Shown: positions 1-6,374, counted from the first letter of the stretch. The stretch is DNA of 8,388 bases from Ruminococcus sp. CAG:488 (GCA_000434055.1 HF999630.1:1-8388); one strand, 5' to 3'. Numbers and translations: made by a program. The notes: generated from the sequence alone by a model not told the origin.

Positions 1-1777
1 TTGCTTCCGACTCGATAGCTGCGATCGCGCTGTTGAGGTTCGAAACAGCCGTTGAAAGCGTGTAGCCCGAAACGGATGTTGTCGATGCAAGATCAAGCTT
101 CGCAAGCATCAAGCCTGCCGTCCTGTAAAGTGAAACAAACTTTGTCCAGTTTGAATTTGATGAATTGTAGTAAATGCTTGTGCCGTCCGGCTTGAGACCG
201 TACTTTGCAACGATATTCGTGGCATGGTTGAATGCCGAACGAAGTGCATCCTTATTGGTCTGAGTTACGCTGATAGGCATAACACCGACGTTTGTGATTC
301 GGTCGCTGCTCTGATAGTTATGATAACATGCTCTGACTTTGTATGTATTAACAGCATTTGTTGTGTTGAGCAAAGCGATTGAGATAGGTCCGTTGTACTT
401 AACGCCCTCTCTTTCAAAAGCTCCTCTGTTATCAAATGTACCCTGGTTTGCAATAAGAGCTTTATAGTTATTATAAATCTGAGAAGCAATTGTTGAAGAA
501 CTCTTTTCTCTGCCTGACATAGTAGTATTGTCGTCGTCCTTGCCTGTACCGTCGGCAACATACCATGCGCCGTTATCCGAGCCTTCGTCGTCGGTAACAA
601 CAAGACCTGCCGAAAGGTTCGGGATCTGATTCATATTTGTATAACGGCTGACATCAACAGTAAGTTTAGCTGTAGGAGCTGTTGTAAGATTATATACTGA
701 AAAACTGTGGTTGCTTCCGCCGTTGTCAACATTGTTGTAAACAAAAGACTTTATCTTTGTATACGGGCTGTTTGTACCGTCCTCATTAAGCCATCCTGCC
801 GAGCCGGTATTGCTCATTCCGGTATAGGTGAAATAACCGTTAGTCTGAACAGCAGCAGCGAACTGAGCATAATACTGTGTGCCTACCTCGCCGAGCTGAA
901 CGCCTGTCGGATTTGTTGATGAGAAAGGCACGAGCATGCTTGTGCCCTTAGCCGAGTTCGGATAATGTGTACCGTCTGTACCGTCGGCTGTAATGCCGTG
1001 AACACCGGAAATCCACGAGAAGTTACTTCCGAAGCTGTTAGAACCTGAATTGTTCTTTGTACGGTTGGCAACACCTACAGGCTGAATATACGGCTTATAA
1101 ACATATGTATAAGCGTAAGCAACCTTGGTCTGACCGTCGAGCTTATCGACAAATGTTGCCTTCCACTCAATGTAGTAACCGTTAGTTGCGGCAAGAAGAT
1201 ACGGAGACTCACTCTCGCGAGTGATCGTTGTGCTGATCTTATTGCCTGCTACCGTGTAATAAATATATGAGCTTGTGCCGCTTGTGTTGGAAGCTCTCAA
1301 AGGAGTTGCGTAAGCGTCAAGCTTAATATTACAGTTTGCATTTGCATAATCCGCCGTTGTGGTAGTTGCGCTTGTGTTCTGATAAGCCGTCATATCCGTC
1401 ATATCATTGTTAAGATACTTATAGGAAATTGAAATCTGGCTTGCATTCTCATAATAGAAGTAAAAATTACCTGCTGAATTCTCACCCGTTCTGAGAGTTT
1501 GTAATTTTGTTGATTCATCGACGTTTGAATCGACAAACCACTGATACTTGTACTTGCCCTGGGCTGTATATCCCGTCAATGACGGCTCAAGATATATCTG
1601 CTCCGGAGCATAAAAGTACACATTGCTTACATTGTTATCGGAAACCGTAACAGCCGAGCTTGTATCAACAGCCGAGCCGAAAAGCGCTCCGATATCAAAG
1701 CAAACAAATGTTGTGAGCATAAGCGTTAAAGCCAAAACGATCGATAACGCTTTTTTGCACGCTTTTTTTGCTTTCAT
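1..1777 (-). CDS. Large secreted/surface protein, N-terminal part, with FIVAR-like helical region (partial)
   Basis: This frame is open for 592 codons from an ATG at 1777-1775 and leaves the window at its left edge, so the C-terminus and any anchor are unseen. The start is supported by AGGAGG at 1785-1790, 7 nt upstream; there is no earlier in-frame ATG before a stop at 1850-1852. Residues 1 to about 36 form a Sec signal peptide: a lysine-rich n-region (MKAKKACKK), a hydrophobic core, then a small-residue site near FGSA. Residues about 40-500 are rich in Ser, Thr, Asn, Gly and Tyr and look like beta-sandwich extracellular modules; I recognise no catalytic motif. Residues about 510-592 switch to helix-forming, Ala-rich sequence with a Trp at 544 and the ending TAVSNLNSAIAAIES, which resembles a FIVAR-type three-helix surface module. 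Inference: an exported, possibly cell-wall-attached adhesin or matrix-binding protein. Secretion is secure; the function is unknown. Confidence 0.85.
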   Translation of the reverse strand, partial: MKAKKACKKALSIVLALTLMLTTFVCFDIGALFGSAVDTSSAVTVSDNNVSNVYFYAPEQIYLEPSLTGYTAQGKYKYQWFVDSNVDESTKLQTLRTGENSAGNFYFYYENASQISISYKYLNNDMTDMTAYQNTSATTTTADYANANCNIKLDAYATPLRASNTSGTSSYIYYTVAGNKISTTITRESESPYLLAATNGYYIEWKATFVDKLDGQTKVAYAYTYVYKPYIQPVGVANRTKNNSGSNSFGSNFSWISGVHGITADGTDGTHYPNSAKGTSMLVPFSSTNPTGVQLGEVGTQYYAQFAAAVQTNGYFTYTGMSNTGSAGWLNEDGTNSPYTKIKSFVYNNVDNGGSNHSFSVYNLTTAPTAKLTVDVSRYTNMNQIPNLSAGLVVTDDEGSDNGAWYVADGTGKDDDNTTMSGREKSSSTIASQIYNNYKALIANQGTFDNRGAFEREGVKYNGPISIALLNTTNAVNTYKVRACYHNYQSSDRITNVGVMPISVTQTNKDALRSAFNHATNIVAKYGLKPDGTSIYYNSSNSNWTKFVSLYRTAGLMLAKLDLASTTSVSGYTLSTAVSNLNSAIAAIESEA

Positions 1778-1784
1778 ATCAATT

Positions 1785-1790
1785 CCTCCT
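1785..1790 (-). promoter_or_regulatory. Shine-Dalgarno AGGAGG of the secreted protein gene
   Basis: A consensus AGGAGG on the minus strand lies 7 nt before the ATG at 1777. It fixes the start of the secreted protein and predicts strong translation. Confidence 0.85.
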
Positions 1791-1820
1791 TGATAAAATT
1801 GCGTTATTACAACAATTATT

Positions 1821-1849
1821 ATGTTATCACATCGAAATGTAAAAATCAA
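1821..1849 (-). promoter_or_regulatory. Promoter of the secreted protein gene (extended -10)
   Basis: On the minus strand, a -35 box TTGATT (1849-1844) is followed after 17 nt by TAACAT (1826-1821). The -10 is preceded by TG at 1829-1828, giving the extended form TGATAACAT. Transcription would begin near 1814, leaving a leader of roughly 37 nt that contains the AGGAGG site. Box match and spacing are good, but this is prediction from sequence alone. Confidence 0.55.
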
Positions 1850-2039
1850 TTAAATTTTATACATATATGTACTTTTTGTTTAAAAACTACAAAAACAAGC
1901 ACAATATATATTCATTTTGACATAGCCTTTTTTAATAAAGTCATGTATGACATTTGCAAAAATCTATCACTGAAAACGGTTATAATAGATCGACAAAATT
2001 ATACTTTAATAAATTGAATTATAATTTTAAAAAAAGCTT

Positions 2040-2552
2040 TCATTTTTTCAGCAATTTTTCCCGTTGCTTATAGTCGGGAAGATATTCGGCTATCATGTCA
2101 TAAAACGCTCTGCTGTGGTCATGGTGAACGGTGTGCGCCAGCTCATGGACAACGACATATTCAATCGCTTCAATAGGATATTGCATAAGAATATATGAAT
2201 AGCAAATATTGTTTTTCCCGCTGCAAGAGCCGAAACGCTTTTGAGCGGATGTAATTTTAACGGTTCCGTATTCAACGCCCATGACTGCGGCGAATTTTTT
2301 TGTTAAAGCCGGCAGCAGAGCTTTTGCCTGCTTTTTGTATGCGGCAATTTCTTCATTTGACAGCTCGGGGTGATTTCTTTTTCTTTCAATGCTTTCCTCT
2401 TTTTTGTTTTCTATCCATTCACGGTGTTCTTCAACGAGTTTTTTTATTTTACGCTCCGAATAAAGCATCGGTGCACGAACGATCAGTTCACCTTCGGCAT
2501 TTATCTGCAAAGCAACAGTTTTACGCTTTGACCTTACAAGAGTGTATTCCAT
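2040..2552 (-). CDS. YgjP/DUF45-family zinc metallopeptidase
   Basis: This 170-residue protein matches the YgjP-like (DUF45, SprT/M48-related) family. Near the N-terminus is the typical RSKRKTVALQI strand followed by a charged helix (about 33-60). Then come the family signature RFGSCSGKNNICYSY (106-120) and the zinc site HELAH (136-140), with H146 in HSRAFY as the likely third ligand and Glu137 as the catalytic base. There is no signal peptide or membrane segment, so it should be cytoplasmic. The family is widespread, often beside unrelated housekeeping genes, and its substrate is generally unknown. The ATG at 2552 is chosen because GAGGTGAT (2563-2556) lies just upstream. A longer reading from TTG at 2597 would translate through the promoter and this ribosome binding site. 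The family assignment is firm; the biological role is not known from sequence. Confidence 0.92.
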   Translation of the reverse strand: MEYTLVRSKRKTVALQINAEGELIVRAPMLYSERKIKKLVEEHREWIENKKEESIERKRNHPELSNEEIAAYKKQAKALLPALTKKFAAVMGVEYGTVKITSAQKRFGSCSGKNNICYSYILMQYPIEAIEYVVVHELAHTVHHDHSRAFYDMIAEYLPDYKQREKLLKK

Positions 2553-2555
2553 CAA

Positions 2556-2563
2556 ATCACCTC
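2556..2563 (-). promoter_or_regulatory. Shine-Dalgarno GAGGTGAT deciding the metallopeptidase start
   Basis: Eight bases complementary to the 16S rRNA 3' end (GAGGTGAT) lie immediately upstream of the ATG at 2552. This rules out the 15-codon upstream extension that starts with TTG at 2597. Confidence 0.8.
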
Positions 2564-2569
2564 GGAAAT

Positions 2570-2597
2570 ATTTTATCATAATGCAGTTCATTGTCAA
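2570..2597 (-). promoter_or_regulatory. Promoter of the metallopeptidase gene (extended -10)
   Basis: A consensus -35 TTGACA (2597-2592), a 16-nt spacer and -10 TAAAAT (2575-2570) preceded by TG (2578-2577) form a strong vegetative promoter on the minus strand. Predicted initiation is near 2563, so the leader would be very short, about 10 nt, and would barely include the ribosome binding site. Its -35 box lies inside the inverted repeat at 2580-2612. Confidence 0.65.
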
Positions 2598-2612
2598 TCA
2601 ATGAATTGCATT
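2580..2612. repeat. Imperfect inverted repeat between divergent promoters (candidate operator)
   Basis: The left arm ATGCAGTTCATTG (2581-2593) and the right arm CAATGAATTGCAT (2599-2611) are reverse complements at 12 of 13 positions. A further A/T pair at 2580/2612 extends the match, and the centre is TCAAT. The only mismatch is G2586 against T2606. The repeat covers the -35 box of the minus-strand promoter (2592-2597) and that of the plus-strand promoter (2606-2611). A dimeric regulator bound here could control both genes. The repeat is followed on the plus strand by seven T, so a stem-loop terminator is an alternative, though no plus-strand gene upstream needs one. Confidence 0.6.
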
Positions 2613-2634
2613 TTTTTCTGCACTGTGATACAAT
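2606..2634 (+). promoter_or_regulatory. Promoter of the alaX-LOG operon (extended -10)
   Basis: On the plus strand, -35 TTGCAT (2606-2611), a 17-nt spacer and -10 TACAAT (2629-2634) with TG at 2626-2627 make an extended -10 promoter. Initiation would be near 2641, leaving a leader of about 16 nt that carries AGGAG (2645-2649), 7 nt before the ATG at 2657. The -35 box coincides with the end of the inverted repeat. Confidence 0.6.
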
Positions 2635-2656
2635 GCTAAAGGTTAGGAGTGAAACA

Positions 2657-3811
2657 ATGATAACAGAAAAGCTTTATGATAAAGACAGCCATATCAAGGC
2701 ATTCACCGCGAAGGTAATTGACTGCCGTAAAAACGAAAACGGTTTTGAGGTCATTCTTGACAAAACGGCATTTTTCCCCGAGGGCGGCGGACAGTATGCG
2801 GATACGGGCAAAATCGGTGAAGCCTATATAAACGACGTACAGATTATAAACGGCGAGATCGTACATTATGCCGACAGGGCATTAAATATAGGAGAAGAAC
2901 TCTGCTGTGAAATCAACTGGGAACAGCGTTTTCGGCGTATGCAGAACCATTCGGGTGAGCATATTGTTTCCGGTATCGTGCATAAGCTTTACGGCTATGA
3001 GAATGTCGGCTTTCATCTCGGCGACGACGTGACTATAGACTTTGACGGCGAGCTTACAAGAGAACAACTGATTGATGTTGAAAAAAGAGCTAACGAGGCT
3101 ATTTACAAAAATGCAAAATTCACCTGTGAATATCCCGATGAAGAAACGCTGAAAAATCTCAGCTATCGAAGCAAGCTTGAGCTGACGGAAAATGTCAGAA
3201 TCGTGACTGTCGAGGGATACGACGTTTGCGCCTGCTGTGCTGTGCATGTTTATTCGGCAAGTGAAATCGGAATAATTAAAATTCTTGACTTTACACGTCA
3301 CAGAGGCGGAATACGTGTTCATCTTCTTTGCGGCAAGGATGCGCTTGAGGATTACGAAACGAAGTATGAAAATCTTCGCTCGGTCGCAACCGTGCTTTGC
3401 GCAAAGCAAAATGAAACGGCGCAGGCTTTTGAAAGATTCAGCGAAGAACACAGTGCATTGAAAATCGAGCTTGCCGCGCTGAAAAGAAAGCTTGCACAGC
3501 TAAAAGCTTCGGCTATGGAGAATACGGACGAATGTATTTTGATTTTTGAAGCGAATACGGACATGAACGACCTTCGAAAGCTTGTGCTTAACGGCGCAGA
3601 AAAAACCGAAAAGCTTTGTGCCGGTTTTTCAGGCAATAATAATGACGGATATCGCTTTGCAATTGCTTCTAAAAGCATTGACCTGCGTGAAAAATCGAAA
3701 GAAATTACCTCAGCCTTAAACGGTCGCGGCGGCGGCTCCTCGGAGCTTTTACAGGGCAGCGCCGCGGCTTCTAAAGAAGAAATAGAAAAATACTTTAAAG
3801 AAAACTTTTGA
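2657..3811 (+). CDS. AlaX-type alanyl-tRNA editing hydrolase with C-terminal DHHA1-like domain
   Basis: This 384-residue protein is a free-standing homologue of the alanyl-tRNA synthetase editing domain. Members hydrolyse mischarged Ser-tRNA(Ala), and sometimes Gly-tRNA(Ala), in the cytoplasm. Visible motifs are FFPEGGGQYADTG (39-51), a zinc site made of HSGEH (98-102) with CCAVH (C193, H197), and RGGIRVHLLCG (217-226). Residues about 255-285 form a heptad-like charged helix (probable coiled coil). The C-terminus carries GRGGGSSELLQGSA (357-370), matching the glycine-rich part of the DHHA1 RNA-binding domain. The length fits the long AlaX-L class. The ATG at 2657 is preferred because AGGAG lies 7 nt upstream; the upstream in-frame codons from 2591 cross the promoter. 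All four zinc ligands are present, so it should be active. It is cotranscribed with the LOG-family gene 18 nt downstream. Confidence 0.93.
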   Translation: MITEKLYDKDSHIKAFTAKVIDCRKNENGFEVILDKTAFFPEGGGQYADTGKIGEAYINDVQIINGEIVHYADRALNIGEELCCEINWEQRFRRMQNHSGEHIVSGIVHKLYGYENVGFHLGDDVTIDFDGELTREQLIDVEKRANEAIYKNAKFTCEYPDEETLKNLSYRSKLELTENVRIVTVEGYDVCACCAVHVYSASEIGIIKILDFTRHRGGIRVHLLCGKDALEDYETKYENLRSVATVLCAKQNETAQAFERFSEEHSALKIELAALKRKLAQLKASAMENTDECILIFEANTDMNDLRKLVLNGAEKTEKLCAGFSGNNNDGYRFAIASKSIDLREKSKEITSALNGRGGGSSELLQGSAAASKEEIEKYFKENF

Positions 3812-3829
3812 TGGGAGAAGAAGAAGAAT

Positions 3830-4414
3830 ATGAATATATGTGTTTACGGTGCATCAAGCACAACGATTGAACAATTCTATATCGACGCCGGAGAAAAGCT
3901 CGGCGAAGAAATGGCAAAAAGAAGTATCGGACTGGTTTTCGGAGGGGGTGCAAACGGACTCATGGGTGCGGCCGCCAGAGGCGAACACCGCTTTGGCGGA
4001 AGAATAATCGGAATTGCTCCCGAATTTTTCAACGTAGACGGCATACTCTACGAGCATTGCACGGAGTTTATATATCCCAAAAATATGCGTGAGCGTAAAA
4101 TGAAAATGGAAGAGCTGTCCGACGCTTTCATCATCACTCCGGGCGGAATCGGAACGTTTGACGAATTCTTTGAAATACTTACGCTTAAACAGCTCAACCG
4201 TCATAACAAACCGATTGCAATTCTCAACACGAACGGTTACTATAACAGTCTGCAAAAGTTCATTCAAAACGGAATTGACAATCACTTTATGAATGAGGAA
4301 TGTAAGAAGCTTTACTATATCTCCGACTCCCCTTCCGACCTGCTTGATTATATTGAAAACTATAATCCGTCGGAAACGCCGATTTCAAAATTTAAGGACA
4401 TAAACATGAAATAA
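3830..4414 (+). CDS. LOG-family Rossmann protein (TIGR00730 type; nucleoside 5'-monophosphate phosphoribohydrolase-like)
   Basis: The 194-residue product has the usual length and motifs of the LOG (Lonely Guy) family: VFGGGANGLMGAAA (36-49), MRERK (86-90) and the diagnostic PGGIGTFDEFFE (104-115). Characterised members release ribose 5-phosphate from cytokinin or adenine nucleoside monophosphates. Many bacterial members probably act in purine nucleotide turnover, and the true substrate here cannot be read from sequence. Rossmann-like strands surround residues 1-8 and 33-41. There is no signal peptide, so it should be cytoplasmic. The gene follows alaX by 18 nt. Its likely ribosome binding site is GGGAG (3813-3817), about 12 nt before the ATG, within a purine-rich stretch. 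That spacing is rather long, so the downstream GAAG repeats may contribute. It ends just before a strong stem-loop. Confidence 0.92.
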   Translation: MNICVYGASSTTIEQFYIDAGEKLGEEMAKRSIGLVFGGGANGLMGAAARGEHRFGGRIIGIAPEFFNVDGILYEHCTEFIYPKNMRERKMKMEELSDAFIITPGGIGTFDEFFEILTLKQLNRHNKPIAILNTNGYYNSLQKFIQNGIDNHFMNEECKKLYYISDSPSDLLDYIENYNPSETPISKFKDINMK

Positions 4415-4417
4415 AAA

Positions 4418-4449
4418 CAGCCTCGAAATGCAAATGCAAATCGAGGCTG
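4418..4449. terminator. Bidirectional Rho-independent terminator between convergent operons
   Basis: A perfect 9-bp stem, CAGCCTCGA (4418-4426) with TCGAGGCTG (4441-4449), closes a 14-nt A-rich loop. It begins 3 nt after the TAA of the LOG gene and lies 5 nt beyond the TAA of the minus-strand transferase gene. On the minus strand it is followed by TTTTTATTT, a good terminator tail. On the plus strand the tail (ATCTTTATTT) is weaker but still T-rich. It probably ends both transcripts. Confidence 0.88.
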
Positions 4450-4454
4450 AATCT

Positions 4455-5588
4455 TTATTTGTCATAAATTATTTTATCAACAATTCTTTCGGCAACTTTT
4501 CCGTCGGGCGTACCAAAATTAGCGTAGTTGAAATCATTTCTTCTCAATCTGTAGGTCTCGGAAACGTTGCTGTTCAGGAGATTAAGGAGAGTTTGAAAAT
4601 CCTTTGCAACAGGTCCGGGAACGTAGCTTTCATAGTCAAAGTAAAAAGCTCTTTCCTTTTCATAGCGTTCCAAATCAAAAGCGTAGAAATAAACGGGCTT
4701 GTTCTGAATTGCAAAATCCATACAGATCGACGAATAATCGGTTATAAGAATGTCGCAAAGCTTCATAAGCTCAAGCGTGTTTTCATATTTGCAAACGTCA
4801 ACGGCTCCGTGGAATTCAACATCGGCATGAACCTGCGGATGCAAACGTATAAGGAGAGAATACTCATCGCCGAATCTTTCGTTGAATGCGTCAATATCGA
4901 AGTTTGCAAGAATTCTGCTGTCGTCCGCCGGATTATCTCTGAATGTAGGAGCGTAAAGAACAAGCTTCTTGCCCTTACATTCGGGATATCTCTTGTCAAA
5001 ATCGGCTCGCATACGGTCAAGATTAAAATCTCTGAAGAAATAATCCGATCTCGCAGATCCGAGCGGCAGAACCTTATAATCAGATACGCCGAATGCACCG
5101 GCATAAATGGGAGCAACATCCTCCGAGGAGCAAACGACATAGGTCAATTTTGCGTTGCCTGCCTTTTCAAGCGCTCTGACTTTTTCGGACTGCTCTATAT
5201 CAAGACCGAATTTTTTAAAAGCTCCCTCGGCATGCCAAAGCTGAGTTATAACAGCTTTTTTGTTGAAATGAAGCTTCCCCATCGGCATAAAATTATCATT
5301 TAAAAAAACATATTTCGCCGTGGCAAGGTGAAAAGCCTTTCCGGTGAAAAAGCCGATTATCCTGCCTATGCTGTGAAACGGCCTTGAGCGGTTAAACTTA
5401 AGATCTCTGCCCGAAATCATAATCACTCTGAACTCGTCACGTCGAATGACCTCATCCATGACCGCTCCGAGGCTGTCGTTAAAATTCTCGTTATGGGGAG
5501 AAAGGAAAACAATTTTATTCAGTTTTACAGGAAAAATGCGAAAAATTGTGAACATTATCGCATAAAAAGTATAAAATATATTCTTCAT
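4455..5588 (-). CDS. TagB/TagF-like CDP-glycerol glycerophosphotransferase family protein
   Basis: The 377-residue product belongs to the Glyphos_transf (CDP-glycerol:poly(glycerophosphate) glycerophosphotransferase) family. These enzymes move glycerol-phosphate, or a related polyol phosphate, from a CDP donor onto a lipid-linked wall polymer at the inner membrane face. Visible motifs are QLWHAEGAFKKFG (116-128), PLGSARSD (175-182), YAPTFRD (212-218), RLHP (248-251) and TDYSS (283-287) followed by FYAFDLERY (301-309). The two histidines (119, 250) correspond to residues essential in characterised members. Residues about 4-20 are hydrophobic and may anchor it to the membrane. Its length fits single-domain TagB rather than the two-domain TagF polymerase. 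The start has GGAG (5598-5595) 6 nt upstream. It is the last gene of the exporter operon, 33 nt after the ATPase. Whether it primes, polymerises or decorates a chain, and whether the donor is glycerol or ribitol, is undecided. Confidence 0.9.
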   Translation of the reverse strand: MKNIFYTFYAIMFTIFRIFPVKLNKIVFLSPHNENFNDSLGAVMDEVIRRDEFRVIMISGRDLKFNRSRPFHSIGRIIGFFTGKAFHLATAKYVFLNDNFMPMGKLHFNKKAVITQLWHAEGAFKKFGLDIEQSEKVRALEKAGNAKLTYVVCSSEDVAPIYAGAFGVSDYKVLPLGSARSDYFFRDFNLDRMRADFDKRYPECKGKKLVLYAPTFRDNPADDSRILANFDIDAFNERFGDEYSLLIRLHPQVHADVEFHGAVDVCKYENTLELMKLCDILITDYSSICMDFAIQNKPVYFYAFDLERYEKERAFYFDYESYVPGPVAKDFQTLLNLLNSNVSETYRLRRNDFNYANFGTPDGKVAERIVDKIIYDK

Positions 5589-5621
5589 ATGACTCTCCGT
5601 TTTTTCCCTATCCCCGAAAAA

Positions 5622-6365
5622 TCATTTTTTATTAACCATAGTGTCGTAGATGTCGCAGACCTCGTTTACCTCACCCGAAGCGATAATCTGACCTTTTTGA
5701 AGAATAATCGCTTTGTCGCAAAGTCTTCTGACCTGCTCGGTATTATGAGATACAAAGAGAACCGTAACGCCCTTGTCAAACATACTCCTGACTTTGTTCT
5801 CACTCTTTTGACGGAACTTTGCGTCTCCGACGGAAAGAACCTCGTCAAGGATAAGAACCTCAGGCTCAACAGCCGTTGCGATCGCAAAACCGAGTCTTGC
5901 TCTCATACCCGAGGAATAGTTCTTTACGGGAACATCAATAAAATCTTTTAGCTCCGAGAATTCAACAATTTCATCATACCTATCTTCGATATACTTCCGC
6001 GAATAGCCCATTGTTGCACCATAAAGGAAGATATTCTCTTTGCCGGAATAGTTGCTGTCAAAGCCTGCGCCCAATTCAAGCAGCGGAGCAATAACTCCGT
6101 GAACCTTAACCGAGCCCTTTGTAGGCTTCAAAACACCGGCAACGGTTTTGAGCAAGGTACTCTTGCCGGCACCGTTGAATCCGAGCACTCCGAGCCTTTC
6201 ACCCTTTTCTACAGTGAAAGAAATGTCCCTTAATGCCCAAAACTCCGTGAACATAAGCTGATGCTTTACAAGTTTTAAAAAATATTCCTTTAAATTGTCA
6301 ACCTTTTCTTTATTCATATTGAAAAGTATGCTGACATTTTTTACTTCAATAGCCGGCTGACTCAT
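5622..6365 (-). CDS. Polysaccharide/teichoic acid ABC exporter, ATP-binding subunit (TagH/Wzt-like)
   Basis: The 247-residue ATPase energises export of an undecaprenyl-linked glycopolymer with the permease encoded just upstream. It has Walker A GFNGAGKST (62-70), the variant signature NYSSGM (149-154) typical of the polysaccharide-export subfamily, Walker B VLILDE (170-175), a D-loop SVGD (178-181) and the switch histidine in VSHN (207). The insertion before Walker A, ending in FWALRDISF, is also characteristic of TagH/Wzt/RfbB proteins. The protein ends soon after the nucleotide-binding fold, so it lacks the C-terminal carbohydrate-recognition domain of O9a-type Wzt. Export should therefore not need a terminal-sugar recognition step in this subunit. 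The start is supported by GAGGTGAC (6382-6375), which directly abuts the permease stop codon and suggests translational coupling. Confidence 0.95.
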   Translation of the reverse strand: MSQPAIEVKNVSILFNMNKEKVDNLKEYFLKLVKHQLMFTEFWALRDISFTVEKGERLGVLGFNGAGKSTLLKTVAGVLKPTKGSVKVHGVIAPLLELGAGFDSNYSGKENIFLYGATMGYSRKYIEDRYDEIVEFSELKDFIDVPVKNYSSGMRARLGFAIATAVEPEVLILDEVLSVGDAKFRQKSENKVRSMFDKGVTVLFVSHNTEQVRRLCDKAIILQKGQIIASGEVNEVCDIYDTMVNKK

Positions 6366-6374
6366 AAAAATAAT

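Larger units (their letters stand above)
1778..2039. other. AT-rich intergenic spacer
   Basis: This spacer separates the 3' end of the metallopeptidase gene from the start of the secreted protein gene; both are on the minus strand. It holds the ribosome binding site and promoter of the secreted protein. It also holds two short palindromes (12 nt at 1860-1871, just upstream of the -35 box, and an interrupted one at 1940-1951) and many A/T runs. I see no RNA gene and no convincing coding sequence. An open stretch at 1790-2017 on the plus strand has no ribosome binding site and AT-driven composition. Confidence 0.6.

Noticed and set aside
1977..1986. TATAAT hexamer on the plus strand at 1981-1986
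   Set aside because: The nearest -35-like sequence (TTGCAA, 1954-1959) is 21 nt away, there is no TG extension, and no plus-strand gene follows.
1790..2017. 75-codon open frame on the plus strand in the AT-rich spacer
   Set aside because: No ribosome binding site, Lys/Asn/Ile/Tyr-rich composition expected of random AT-rich DNA, and it overlaps the promoter of the secreted protein on the other strand.
2005..2050. Possible terminator after the metallopeptidase
   Set aside because: Only weak A/T-only pairing is visible (A-run against T-run around AAAGCTTT, and AATTATAATT). There is no GC-containing stem, so I do not call a terminator; the transcript may read through toward the secreted protein gene.
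2553..2597. 15-codon upstream extension of the metallopeptidase from TTG
   Set aside because: Its first codon lies in the -35 box and it runs through the -10 and the GAGGTGAT site; the family normally starts close to the RSKRKT segment.
2591..2656. 22-codon upstream extension of alaX from TTG
   Set aside because: It would translate through the -35 and -10 boxes and the AGGAG site. The ATG at 2657 has a well-spaced Shine-Dalgarno and gives the normal AlaX N-terminus.
2882..3451. Long minus-strand open frames inside alaX
   Set aside because: These are mirror frames of a strongly supported gene, without start signals or family motifs.
4428..5303. Open frame of 291 codons on the plus strand, antisense to the TagB-like gene
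   Set aside because: It begins inside the terminator loop, lacks a ribosome binding site, and its translation shows no recognisable motif. The opposite strand encodes a protein with clear family motifs over the same span.
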